DNA of 62,000 bases from Chrysomallon squamiferum. Lineage: Eukaryota > Mollusca > Gastropoda > Neomphalida > Peltospiridae. The stretch's first letter is position 1. Every line of letters begins with the position of its first letter. The notes under the pieces were generated by a model. It was not told the origin of the DNA. It made no database searches and worked only from the letters and a program-made list of their open reading frames with translations. Positions 37,000 through 49,551 of the stretch are shown piece by piece. A program made the position numbers and the translations under genes. The DNA is taken from the NCBI GenBank assembly GCA_012295275.1, contig CM022677.1, positions 5,988,494 to 6,050,493 on the forward strand. Direction: 5' to 3'.

Positions 37000-37470
37000 G
37001 CATGTGTGTACGTGTGAATGTGTGTGTGTTTATATATATATATGTGTGTGTATATTAATGTACATGTAACATATGTGCTTATGCATGTATGTATGTATTT
37101 AAAAATTAAAGCAGCAGTTGGTTTTAGTATTATTAATGTTTTATTATTTTATTTTCATTTGTTTTTTTTCTTCTCGATGATTAAAGTTGACGTTTATTAT
37201 GTACCTAGCAGAGTACTTTGATCTTTTGACTTTTAATGGTAACGTTGTTGTACTGGATCGTTCTTGTTTTGTTTTTTTCTTGGCTTTATAAGGATCATTT
37301 TGATTACCGGTTGTTAAATAACTTTATACAGACGTATTATTCAGAGTTAAACGTCCTGTAAGCTATGACTGGACGTGCTGTTAGTGCATTTTTCATAGTA
37401 GTCTGTAAGTTAAAATATTGCTCCTTCATAATTTTACGCGTTTCAACATTTATTGCTAATGGTTTTTGAG
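36497..37470. other. NS 5' flank and unexpanded minisatellite locus
   Basis: 36497-36830 is the conserved NS leader and flank. 36840-37325 is a diverged copy of 8840-9280 with TG/TATG repeats (about 36957-37060). At about 37330-37400 the flanks of the 22-bp minisatellite are present but hold only one or two degenerate monomers. No gene is seen. Confidence 0.6.
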
Positions 37471-38779
37471 TTTGTAACGTGCGACTCTCAAAAGTCCAGT
37501 TTCGACTTTTGAACCGATGTTGAAGATTTGCTATACTGGGATTATTTCAAAATTCTTGCAATATAAGGCAAGGAACGACGATAAATCGTTTTTACCTCAC
37601 TCAGTAGGACCTTAACCATACCCTAATAAGGCTTCACACAAGCTACCGAAAGTTTTGACAATGATAGTTAGTTGTACTGTTTGCTGTATTTGTTTAAGTT
37701 AGAAAATTGGTCCTAACTTACTTATTAAACCACCGCTCGCAGTTTAGGTTATACCTGCTTATAGAATTCACTGGTAGCTAGTTCTTTAATTATTATAATA
37801 AATTGTACTGTTGTGCTATTAAGGTACAGTTTATGGAAATGTCAATAAAATACTGATTATTTATTTATATCGCTTACTTAGATACAGTATAACATCTCGA
37901 AATTAACCTGTATGTGTCAGTAAATATGTTACCTATCCATTTCTGTAGATACTTCTATGAGTATGTATCATTTGAATATGCACCGTTAATCAGAAGCAAT
38001 ACCGTTACTGAAACCACCTAACATTGACAGTCATTATCGAGAGACAAAAGGATTTCTTTTCGGCTACGTTCTGTTTCCATCAGGGAAGTCCGCGTGATAG
38101 CTACATATAAGTCTAGACCTGCTATTTTTGAAAGAAAGAACACACAGTGGAAACAGGGGGGGACGGTCAAGGAGCTGGTGGCCATTATCAGGCTGGAACG
38201 TTTTGGTAATTATATATATATATATATCGTTATCTTGTGTTATCACTGTCAAAATGGCGATACACCACCAAAAACTGAACACAGTGATTGCGGTGGTAAT
38301 CATCAGCGGTGATCACCGGTTGTTGACGTTACCTGGCAAAATGATCACACGAAACACACTACAAACAATATCCTACAAATGCTAAGACAGCAGACGCGAA
38401 CATAAAATCATCGAAACAGTCAACCAAAAATGTCAGAAACTGGAGCCAAAAACATTAAAATTTTATATATCCACAAAACCTCACCTACAAACAGACAACA
38501 ATCCCAATTACACCCCAACCCAAAGACAATTTAGATAAGGAGGAAAGAATAGCAGAAATTTACAAAGTCATCGTCTGCATTCTAATCTATTTATAAAACA
38601 AACAAAGAAATAACAAAACAAACATGTCAAACGACCCAAATTTGGATCACTGAAAATAGTTAGAGTTTCAAGTTACCAACAAATGCACAACGACAAAAGA
38701 AATTCCACGCACACAAAATTACATTGAATACGAAACACTAAAACATTACCAACAATATAGATATACTACATGATAAGCA
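37471..38779. other. Unassigned sequence, possibly LINE 5' part
   Basis: No supportable gene. About 38040-38340 is less AT-rich than its surroundings. 38380-38780 is A/C-rich with several stops, as a decayed first ORF or 5' UTR of the following retroelement could be. I cannot confirm either. Confidence 0.3.
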
Positions 38780-39675
38780 CGACAACACAGGTCTCTCTGT
38801 TCTTTAGTGGAATGCTAAAGGCCTCCTCTGAGCAGGTCATGGAGATGAACTTAAAGATTTCCTGGCCACCATATAAACCTGACATAATATGCATACAAGA
38901 AACATGGTTAGGACAAAACATTATAAGTAACACAATCGCCAATATCATCCTGTTATCAAAGTCAACATATTCAATAGTATCCGAGGAGGCATTATGACAC
39001 TCATTAAACAAAACATACCACACACTAAGCAAAGTATATACCAACATCGAAATACTAAGCGTCACTGTACACAACAATAACCAGAATATTGACATCATTA
39101 ATATATATAGCCGACTAACTCCAGCACTACATAACATCCAAACTTACGACGTAAACAACATTATAACAACTAACAGTAAACTAATTATAGTTGGAGATTT
39201 CAACTGTCGTAATAAATACAGCATGGGCTGGCACAATAGACGACAGTCCTGGAATTGAATTATAAAATTTCATCGAGCTGAAATCAACTGGTTTGTCATA
39301 ACTACATCGCATTCACTTACACCAGTGACATCATTGGTGTCCAGTCCGTTACTGATTTAACACCAACCAGCAAAGACATCGCAGCGCTAAGTGAGCTAAA
39401 TAGTGACCATCACCACATGCTCACCAATTACAACAGCAAAACGCCTTTTCGACAACTCCATTTTTATTCCCAAATGGAATTTCACCAAAGCAAACTTGGA
39501 AGGTTTCTACAAAGCATGCAAAGCCGACAGAAAACCCTAACAACACTGATACTTACTGCACATCACTGACCAACACGATAGACTCAATTGCTACTAAATG
39601 TATACCCAAACCTAAAAAATGCACTAACACTGTCTGGTGGACTGAACACATAGAAAATAAATGTTTTAAAAGAAA
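38780..39675 (+). mobile_element. Decayed non-LTR retrotransposon, endonuclease domain
   Basis: Several frames together show the order expected of an AP-type endonuclease. 'KPDIICIQETWL' (about 38875) is followed by 'DIINIYSRLTP' (about 39092), then 'LIIVGDFNCRN' (39181), 'ELNSDHHHML' (about 39390) and 'PKWNFTKANLEGFYKAC' (about 39470). These are the conserved QETWL, GDFN and SDH motifs of LINE endonucleases of the Jockey-like kind. Frameshifts and in-frame stops interrupt it, and no reverse transcriptase follows. It is an inactive 5' fragment lying between cluster-derived sequences. Confidence 0.8.
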
Positions 39676-40265
39676 CAAATAATCTTTACAGACTATTCTC
39701 TTTTATTTCCTTTTCCCTACTAAATATACTGATTTAATCAAAATATAGTATCTGCTTTTTGTTAACGCCTATTTAGGGAGTACTTTAATAACGTGGATTT
39801 AAATAATAAAACAATATATAAAAACAGTATTAGTGTGAAAAACTTCATTTCTTAATTAAATTTCTGAGGAAAGTTTATAATACCAGTAATAATAATAATA
39901 ATAATAATAACAATAACAGTATTAATCATGATAATGATGATGGTGATATTTCCTTTATTCTTTGGAAATGTTTCTTTACCAAAGTTTAACAGATTTCACT
40001 TCAAATCATGTAATGAGAAACAAATGAAATTCATTTAGTTCTTTCTTATTTTTATTTGTTCCTATTAAACATGCACCGTCCACACGAACGCACAAGAGAG
40101 TTGAGTAGGTACACTGAAAGGTAGACTGACATGTAGGCTGTCTCACAGTCAAACGCCAAAATGGACATAGACAGATAGACAGACAAGTAGAGAAATAGAT
40201 TGGTAAATAGAGAAATAGATTGATAGATAGATAGAGATAGATAGATAGATAGATAGATAGATAGG

Positions 40266-40309
<44 letters not shown>

Positions 40310-40754
40310 AATAGATAGATAGATAAATAGATAGATAGGTGGACAGATAGACAGAGAGAGACAAATGGATACGAGAATAGACAGACATACAGATAGATAG
40401 ATAGGTAAATAGATTAGATAAATAGAAAGACAGATAGATAGATGGACTGATAGAATGATATATACACACATAAATACAGACAGTCAATTTCGTTGTGTTC
40501 TTCCTTTTTTCTTTCTTTTTTTTATAGTTTTTTCATAAACACTGCATCAGTTCAGTGTGAATCAGTAAATTCTGTCTTACTGTGTTGAAGTTTCGTGTTT
40601 TATTCTGTTGTTGCAACTTCAAAATATACGGTTTTTATTACAGCAGGAATTTTACACCAATACAGCTGATGACGAAAATATGTTTATCCGTATTACTATA
40701 GGAAATTCAAGTTTGCACACAACATTAAACAGGCACGGAGTTAGGAACTTTCCC
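39676..40754. other. Inverted NC 3' flank with GATA microsatellite
   Basis: About 39880-40060 and 40560-40740 are inverted copies of NC-gene 3' flank (compare 6420-6600 and 13440-13560), as expected for the minus-strand pseudogene that follows. Between them is an imperfect (GATA)n tract (about 40158-40450). Frames through it encode only repetitive Tyr/Leu/Ser strings. Confidence 0.6.
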
Positions 40755-41231
40755 ATAAGTATCAAGATAATCATAAAAGTTATCTGACACCATTATTAGG
40801 CTAGATTTCTTAGGGGCGCCGCTTGCTGTTAAAGCTTTATAAACTTCCTAGCAAAGAACAGAAACCTCTCATCCGCCAGCCAAGCCAGTACATTCTTCAA
40901 TCTTCTCTTCATCTAAGTTCAGGTCATCCAAGTCCAATGTTTGAACAGGTTCGCTGCCTTCCGCTTTTATGTCATCTTCAACACAGTATTGTGCTCGACC
41001 TTATACAAGTTTGTTCTCTCCAGTTTTACTTCTTGCTTTCATTCCCGTTTCCTTTCCCATTCGTTTTCCAGCTTCTTTCCTTAGTTTCTGTCCCGATTTC
41101 TTCCCAGTTTTCTCATCATTGTCAGAGACTGAAACATCTGGCCACCAGCTTGCATATCTACCACTAAATAGTTCGAGAGAAGCACGTCCAATCCAGCTTA
41201 GAATCGATTCTAACCAAATAAAAGCTTTCAT
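40755..41231 (-). pseudogene. NC-type pseudogene lacking both catalytic residues
   Basis: Closest to the gene at 5753, since it shares the Lys-rich insert region ('TGKKSGQKLRKEAGKRMGKE'). The ATG (41229-41231) and splice acceptor (41240-41242) are kept. The Gly-His motif reads Gly-Arg (CGT at 41184-41186). After the insert come stops and frame changes. The acidic 'DLDDLNLDEEKIEE' segment is still readable. Near 40840 a short deletion has removed the 'NCCW' codons, so the nucleophile is absent as well. A trace of the 'YDYL' end remains near 40770. Sole minus-strand NC copy, at the right edge of the cluster. Confidence 0.8.
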
Positions 41232-42227
41232 TATTTTATCTGAAAAATAAAAACACAAGAATAACTGAATTAAAGAAGTGCGAAATATATTTCGCAGTTT
41301 TTTGTTTTATTTGTGTCTCTGTGTGTGTATGTTTGTTTGTTTGTTGTTGTTGTTCAGTTGTGGTGGTATTTATTATTCTGCAGCATAATGAATAGTACCT
41401 AACATGTCAACCTCGAATAACACTGCTCTCGTTTAATCGCATGATTCATGTGCGGTCAAATGATGAATGTTGGTAGTTTTGGAGGCTAGTTGAGAAGTAA
41501 TACGTTTCACGCACGAAAGTTCTATTTTTACTCCTTCAAATGCCTATCATATCTGAATATAATAGGAGTTGTCTAATTATTCGTTCAGTAATCTTCAGTT
41601 CCTTTTCAATTTGCCTGTTAATCATTTATATTCATTCGTCTGTAAATATACTTGAATATTATTTTCTATATCAGTAATAAAAAATATATTACAACAAAAT
41701 TTACAAAATGTAATAGACAAATCGTAGTGTAGACATTATATTTTTTGTTTTGTTTTTTATTTCGTATGGTGTATTTTACTCCACTGTTCTTACGTTTCTA
41801 TTAACGTTGTGAACTTGTCGATAAAACAGTAACTCGAAAGATGAAGCTATGAAAAACTGTTCTTTGGATTCATTAACAAAAATTAAAATTCCTTTCTTGA
41901 CAACTGAAATAGAAATGAAAATTAAATTGCTATGAGAATATGACAGTGTCAGTATTAAAACAATGAGGGAATATTGTGAATTCAAAAGAGTTTCGTTATC
42001 GATAATGTAGTTCAGTTTATAGTATTATTCCGAAAATATCCAAAATATTGTCATAAATGTACGTATAACATTCATAACATTTGTTCATTTTATTACATCT
42101 AGCAGTAATTCGACATTTTATAAAATCCATTTTAACATTCACATTATATAAATTAGTATAGAGTCATTCATAACTTTCACTGATCTTGGTTCAAAGTCTT
42201 ACTAGATGAGAAATGGCATCATACTCC
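41232..42227. other. Rearranged NC 5' flank
   Basis: About 41240-41640 is an inverted copy of the NC upstream region (compare 12600-12990). About 41780-42010 matches the more distal NC flank (12140-12360) but in the plus orientation, so a breakpoint lies near 41650-41780. No gene is seen. Confidence 0.55.
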
Positions 42228-42427
42228 NNNNNNNNNNNNNNNNNNNNNNNNNNNNNNNNNNNNNNNNNNNNNNNNNNNNNNNNNNNNNNNNNNNNNNNNN
42301 NNNNNNNNNNNNNNNNNNNNNNNNNNNNNNNNNNNNNNNNNNNNNNNNNNNNNNNNNNNNNNNNNNNNNNNNNNNNNNNNNNNNNNNNNNNNNNNNNNNN
42401 NNNNNNNNNNNNNNNNNNNNNNNNNNN
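42228..42427. other. Assembly gap (200 N)
   Basis: Exactly 200 unknown bases, a typical scaffold-gap placeholder. No NC/NS family sequence is seen to its right, so the true cluster boundary is not resolved here. Confidence 0.99.
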
Positions 42428-42690
42428 ATCCTAACCTACAAATAAAAGATATAAAGAGACCCTTTTCATCTAAGAAAAGAAAGAAATAAACATATTTTTT
42501 TAACATACGTGTGTGTATGTGTCTTTGTTTATAATTATGTAATATATATATAACATTAATTATATATTATTTATTTATTTTTTTTTTTTTTTTTATAGTT
42601 TGGGGTCTTTATTAAATACATCATTATCACGATGAATAACATACTCGAGCGAAAAGGAAGATGTTTTAAGTTACACATACACATATACAC
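42428..42690. repeat. Dispersed repeat A, copy 1
   Basis: Related to 57305-57550. Both contain 'cttttcatctaagaaaagaa' and later 'atcacgatgaata', 'atactcgagcga' and 'aaggaagatgtttta', followed by CA-rich microsatellite (42675-42760 here). A (T)n run at about 42577-42595 interrupts this copy. Confidence 0.7.
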
Positions 42691-42828
42691 ATACAAGCAC
42701 AACACGCAGAAACAGATACACGCACAATACACACATACACACAACACAAACATAGACATATACAAACAAAAGTAATAGTAATTATAGTTCTTTACTACTA
42801 CTTAGTATTACTATTACTATTATTATTA

Positions 42829-42863
<35 letters not shown>

Positions 42864-42969
42864 GTTACGTCATGCGATCTAGCTTTCTACGACAACATGT
42901 TAGTTGACTGCCATTGTAAACTAAAGTGTAGCCAACATCCCATTGTCGTCTATCTGAATATCTAGACGG

Positions 42970-43421
42970 AACTACTACTCACAACGAGGCCAGCCATGAT
43001 GTAACTACAGCGAAGTGTTCCTGTTATACAAAGATATTAGTTTCAGATCGCGATATTATTTCACCAGATACAGCTTCACAAATCATACGTATTGTCTGTT
43101 TTTCTATTAATTCATTTATTTATTGATTTATTTGTTTATTTATTATTTGTTTGTTTGGTGGGTTTTTTACAAGCCAATTTAACAAATATACATTTACATA
43201 TTAAACAAAACATTTAAAAAAAATATTTCGAAGGTTTTCTTAAAACGACGTTCTCTTTCAGAACTGATTTACTTTTACCAAAAATCTATAAATTATCAGT
43301 TTGTGCTGAATGAAGACACGCTTCAGGTTAACTGACATTTAAATCTGCACATAAGTTGGACTAACCTAAACCTAACCACAACCCTAACCAAAATGCTAAC
43401 CATACTTCTGAAACTCCTCAT
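42970..43421. repeat. Direct duplication B, copy 1, with telomere-like motif
   Basis: Repeated at 44892-45240. Contains 'ctaacctaaacctaacc' (about 43361-43380), a degenerate run resembling CCCTAA telomere-type repeats. This copy has about 100 extra bases of T/A-rich sequence (around 43115-43230) that copy 2 lacks. Confidence 0.8.
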
Positions 43422-43730
43422 TTTAAAAACTACTTTTAAGAGTTCATCATCGAATATTTTCTATAAAAGAAGCGAGATTGTTTTAAATTATTATTTATTA
43501 GGGGAGAAGAGTGGAAAGCTCTGGGTAACTAATTATATATTTATATCTATATATATATATATGTATATTTTCTGTTAATGTTACCCATCTATGTTATTCT
43601 TTAATGATAGAGTGAATGTTCGGCAATAGCGCGAATACAGTTTTAAAAGTGTCTTGTGTTTGTTGCGTTCTAGTGTATAAAAAGGAGATACTGCTATTAC
43701 AGCTGCAGCAACAACTAATATTGTTGTTCT

Positions 43731-43769
<39 letters not shown>

Positions 43770-44230
43770 TGATTTGTTCCGTAATCTGTTTTAGAAAGAT
43801 GACGTCACAATGTTTAAATCTGTCTACCTGTCTACTTATAGGTTAGGAAGTATTAGGAAACTGAAATCAAGTTGAAAAAAATAAAATAAAAATAAAACAA
43901 AATGAAACAATAATATATGGTTTTGTTCCTCATCCTAAAAATTCTGAAGCCTCAGTACCGGCCCTGTTCCCCTCCTCTGTGATTATTGTGAATCAGTCCC
44001 TAGATCCAAGTAACTCGAGCGTGAATAGAGAGGAAAAGACGAAATATGATTTGTAACACCGGGCTTTAAAAGACGAGTTTACAGATCCCCAGAGTTTTAT
44101 CCAGATTAGTATCTAGTCACGTTTTTGAGATATCAGTTACTATGTTTTGTTGTTTGTACGTAGTAGTGAGAGAGGGGGTCAAATATCATTCTTCATAACT
44201 GTGAATAGAACATTTTATATAATGCGTCAT

Positions 44231-44286
<56 letters not shown>

Positions 44287-44891
44287 CAACAACAATATCA
44301 GCAACAAGGACAATAGGCTTAATAACAACAACATAAAAGTAATAATAATAAAACAGTAATAGTAATAATATCGTTTATTAAGCGATCCTGGTATTTTAAC
44401 ATCGGCACTTTGGCTGACTGTCGTGTAAATTTCCTAGATATTCTAGATAACCTGAGTCAACTGAAGGAATTGTTTTAATTTGATTATTTTATTTTATTTA
44501 TTACTTTAGCATTTTCCCTTTAGCATATATTGAAGATCGTTCTTTTGTTATTTTATTTAACTGCAGTGTTATTTGTTTAGATGTTGATTATTTATACGTA
44601 CTGTTCTTTTTGATGTTTATTTCTGACATACTGTTCACACATAATTAATTACAATTCTTCTTAGTAGTGGTAGTAATTGTAGTAGCTAGTAGTAGAAGTA
44701 GTTGTCGTTGGAGTAGTAGTAATAACTAATACAAATATTAGAAGTAACATTTATAGTTGACTTTTATTATTATTAGTAGTAGTACTAGTAGCAGTAGTAG
44801 TAATAGTAGTAGTAGAACTAGAAAATATTAGTAATAATAATAATATTAATAATAATAATAATAAAATAATAATTATAGTTGTTTTACTACT
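43422..44891. other. No gene seen; microsatellites
   Basis: Holds (AT)n near 43548, (TG)n (about 43733-43764), (TAA)n (about 44236-44285) and GTA/TTA repeats (44660-44870). A short 'tataaaaag' at 43676 resembles a TATA box, but no gene follows. Confidence 0.5.
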
Positions 44892-45240
44892 ACTACTACT
44901 CACAACGATGCCAGCCATGATGTAACAACAGTGAAGCGTTCCTGTGTATACAAAGATATTAGTTTCAGAACGCGATATGATTTCACCAGAAAGAGCTTCA
45001 CAAATCATATTACAACACACGTATTGTCTGTTTTTCTTTTAATTCATTTGTTTATTTATTTAAATGACGTTCTCTTTCAGAACTGATTCACTTTTACCAA
45101 AAATCTATAAATTGTCAGTTTGTGCTGAATAAAGACACGCTTCAGGTTAACTGATATTTAAATCTGCACAAAAGTTGGACTAACCTAAACCTAACCAAAA
45201 CCGTAACCAGAATGCTAACCATACTTCTGAAACTCCTCAT
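44892..45240. repeat. Direct duplication B, copy 2
   Basis: Second copy of 42970-43421, including the degenerate 'ctaacctaaacctaacc' run near 45179. The matching stops abruptly after 'aaactcctcat'. Confidence 0.8.
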
Positions 45241-45864
45241 ATGATTTTCCAGGTCTTGCAGCTTTTTCAGCTATTTAAGCTAACCCTGGGCATAAACCTT
45301 ACTCGAAACAGTGTGATAAAATTAAGGATGTTTTGAAGTAAATCTAACCAAATAATTTCCTATCACTCACCTAACCTTAACAAGGTTTCCAAATAAACTA
45401 AAGAAAACATATTTTGATAAATGTATATTAAATCACCTAACTTTAACCCACTACGAAAGATTTACTAAAATAATTATTTTTTCTCTCTCACAATATTTAA
45501 CTTTCAACATGTTTTATAATGTAATTAACATTTTGTATAAGCAGTAAAAATTTAAAAACTGGACTTCATTTGTGTCAGCAGCTGAAGTTTCCATTAATTA
45601 ATACTGAACCTCAACTATTTTTAGTCATGATAATTATAAGCTTTTCAGAGTTATGGCCCTTTGTTTATATAAAAATATGTTCTCAAGCCAGATCAGTCAA
45701 TGAATTCATCTTTAGTCATTTCACTTCCATCATTAATTCCAGTATAATCATTCCGTCAACAAGAGATAACGTTCTCCAGTCGATCAAGTACACACTCCAG
45801 TTGTTTCATTTCTTTGTCACTGTTTTCTGAACGTGATCTTTTCCTTCTTCTTGTCTGTTACAAG

Positions 45865-45970
45865 CCAATCTGTTATATGTAACATGGATAACGATACATC
45901 ATCTGACCAGTCTGTTTCATGTAATATAGACAGTGTTACACCACAGGACCAATTGGACACAAGTAATATA
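45865..45970 (+). repeat. 42-bp in-frame tandem repeat, possible exon
   Basis: Two full 42-bp units (45866-45907 and 45908-45949) and half of a third. In one open frame each unit is 14 codons, roughly Q-S-V-x-C-N-(M/I)-D-x-x-T-x-x-D. It is preceded by a polypyrimidine tract ending 'gttacaag' (45864) and followed by 'gtaagc' (45971), so it could be an internal exon. The frame is open from about 45766 to about 45999. There is no family match and no second exon was found, so coding status is speculative. Confidence 0.3.
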
Positions 45971-46744
45971 GTAAGCCTTTTTTCTGAAGGTCGTTCTTGA
46001 GCGAGGGTAAGTTTTATCTTTTTTCAACTTGACTTGAATAAATAAAGACGTATAGTCGTAGTGAATATAGATTCCTATTGTACTGTCTTTGGTTGATGAA
46101 AATATGGTAACGCTATATATTATTACACCTATGCAAGAGGAGTGGAACTCGTACGCAATATGCTTTGTCGACTGAGTGAATGCCTTACTCATCGTGATAG
46201 TCACATTTCAAATTTAAATTTCTTCTCTGACCCCAGTCGTTCTTCAAGATCTCTGGAGTCGTAAAACCCACTGAGATACTGAACTACCGGCTGTAATGTT
46301 TGACCAAGTAATTCGCTATTATCACATAACCATTCCCCACAGGTAACAATTTTAGTAATTGTAATTTCTTATTAGAGATCCCTACTTTTTTAAGAGTACA
46401 TGTTTTTCACACCAATCCAGTTGTGAACTGAAGTGTCACAATTATTGGTCGAGCTATAATTTCAGGTATGACTCAGTTAACTAACGGTTTAATTCCTGAG
46501 GTATTAGAAATAGCTGAATAAGTATTTGTTATAAAAAAATAACGTACTGTTGTTAGTGAAATGAGAAAGATCTCGTCTCCCCATTCGGTATCGACTAAAC
46601 AATAAGGAACTCTGTATAACACTGTGTAACTCTGTATAAGGTTTGTAAGGTGGGGAAAGTTACTAACAATTAGTAATTGTTAACAGTGTAACAACTCGCT
46701 CCGAGTAGTTGGTCAAAATCAGACTAATTTATTTTTTATAATTC

Positions 46745-46779
<35 letters not shown>

Positions 46780-47497
46780 CTGTTTTATTTTTATTTTATA
46801 TTAAAAAATCCATAACTTTCGAACAATTTGACTCACAATTTTAAAGACTTTTTTCTGAAATCAGGATAAAAAGATTTACAGTTATAGTTAACTGTAGTCA
46901 ACCTTTATTTCCTAAACTGAAAATTACTTTTGAGTACCTAACAACACCGCCAACAACAAACAACAACAATATTTTTGTTTTCTTTCCATGTCCAATTTAT
47001 ACTAAAATATATTATTATTATCTGTGCTAATGCCGCCGTCGTTGCCGTCGTAACGTTCTCGTTATTATCTGCCGAGACAGATACACATTTACAACTTAGA
47101 GGAATCCGCGTGACAGTCAGTAATATAAAAATTACGCTTTATTAATCTTGATTCAGTAGTCTCAATAAACAAAAGACATGAACTGATATGTGGAATGTGT
47201 TTCTATTAGTTTGCTGCGTACATTTCAGTAACAAAATGTTGCATCATTTTTTCACATTCACAGTTTACAAAAGGCATTTTATTCACACATTCATATTCAG
47301 AAAATTCTAAAGTGGATAATTTTACATTTTCTCACAGAGAGAATTAAATGTATGTATTTACACTTGCAGAAAATTATAATACATATTTCATATTCTGGAG
47401 ATTTTAGAAAATAAAACAAATGTATTTTTATATAAAAAAAGTATATTTTGATATGATTAAATATTATAACCAAAAAAATAAATAAATAAATAAACAA

Positions 47498-47539
<42 letters not shown>

Positions 47540-47965
47540 AATAAATAATTAAATAAATGAATAAATAACAATAAGAGATAAGAATAGCAGTTGAAAACAA
47601 CTGACTGGAGGTCAAAATAAAACTATTTTTGAATCAAAACAACAAACAAACAAAAGTAAAGAAAAAATTCACACACAAAATAAAAATAAAATATCAATTC
47701 CGTTTACTTCAAAGGGCCAATGGAATATAAAAATAAATAAATAAATGAAAGGATAAAATAAATAAATAAACGTGCGAATTTAATTATAAAATTATAAATA
47801 TGCTATTTAAGCTACTCATTTATTCATTCATTTATTAATTTTATTTTGTTTGTAAGAAAATAAAAGAACTATTAAAGTGAATTACAAGCTTGCTAAATTT
47901 AACCTAAGTTTGAGAAGGAAAACGACAGTTCTACTGTAATACGTTATATGAAACAAAGCATGAAA

Positions 47966-47996
<31 letters not shown>

Positions 47997-48689
47997 ATAT
48001 TTGTGACGTGTCTATGAATGCTGCAAGGTAATTTCGGCCTATGCTACGTAACCAAGCTCACTCATTTTCATGGTAAAACTCGAATGTAGACAATGAAAGA
48101 AACGTGACATTCACAGAAGTAATGTATTCAGTGTAATAAGAACAACACATTTCATAGTAAACGAATGAATTTCTGATTGCTGCTGAACATTATTTTATTA
48201 ACGTCGAACTCAACAAATTTTTAATCTGCAGTTAAATGGCTTCATTCACTGATAAAGTAATCGAGAAAGATAAATGCGACAACACATCGCCAGACACTAC
48301 TTTTCTCTGACCACTGAGCAACACCCTCCACTCTAACACAAAACAGTTTTGTACAGAAATTTTATTATGAAAATAACCTAGATTACTGTTTTATTTTATA
48401 ATATCTTACACTAACGAAATGTCAAGAACAACAACAACAAAAAATCATAAATAACAATAATACTAATAATAATAAAATAATAATAATAAATCTTCTTACC
48501 TTTGTCTTAAGAAATGAAAATGTTAACACCTGCAAACAATCCTCTTCTATTCGTCTGCAATGTCAGTTTGCTGGCGGACAAGCCGGTTTTAACAGACGTC
48601 ACTCGATGAGTGGAATATACCAATTTCAATAAAGGGGTGGTAGCTTAGAAATTTTCTAGAACACTTTTGTTTCTTCTGAGAAAAAAATA
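45971..48689. other. No gene seen; AT-rich with simple repeats
   Basis: Contains (TG)n (about 46746-46765), TAA/TAAA runs (47475-47570 and 47965-48000) and otherwise unremarkable AT-rich sequence. No coding, RNA or mobile-element signature was recognised. Confidence 0.5.
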
Positions 48690-48895
48690 ATCGTGAAAAT
48701 TTTAAATGCTTCTGGTAAAGTAAACAGCAGTAAAAACAACAACTACCTTAACATAGTTAGAGCAGCTCATTAATTTTTTAAAATGCATTTTACAGTCTAT
48801 CACACATGTGGTAATAATAGACACAGAAACTGGTTTCTAGAAGGTGGAGAAAGATAATACATTTAGTCGCCAAAATGTTATCTTGTTTAAACTTG
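48690..48895. repeat. Dispersed repeat C, partial copy
   Basis: Matches, inverted, 53250-53450; for example 'gtgatagactgtaa' of the other copy appears here in reverse complement. Its first part is also related to 51895-51965. It is a fragment of the element that forms the large inverted repeat at 51.5-53.8 kb. Confidence 0.65.
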
Positions 48896-49175
48896 AATTC
48901 AGGAGATGATATAATGCAGACGTTCACAAGAAAAATGAATGCAAGTATAGGCATTCCTCATTCAGTTCCTATGACAACGTCATTAAGGGAATTGGTCAAT
49001 AAGCGAGAGGCCACCCCTTAGGTACAACGTATTGGTAGCCGTCTTTAGATGTTGTTTTAATGTCACCTTTGTACCATTTATAAAGTTGTGAAATATTTGT
49101 ATATGTTTATACAGTATCACGGTGACGAGTCAGAATATCTAAAATTTGGCTCTAAAGGCAAGCAGACTATAATAG

Positions 49176-49310
<135 letters not shown>

Positions 49311-49551
49311 CTAATAATACACTGCTACTACTAATAAAATGAAATAAAAAATAAGTTTGCAAAATAACGTAAAATAAGAATGAAAAAGAAAAGAAATAGG
49401 TAATAGAAATAATGTAAATTAAGATAAACAGAAACTGTAAATGTGTAAATGTTACTATTCTCTGTGGTGTAATTTATTTCCCAGTCTAAACCTTAATTAT
49501 ATATATATATATATATATAAAATAAAAACTTATATTTCCTACTCTGTTTAT

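Noticed and set aside
43676-43684. TATA box promoter
   Set aside because: A lone 'tataaaaag' in AT-rich DNA with no downstream gene is expected by chance.
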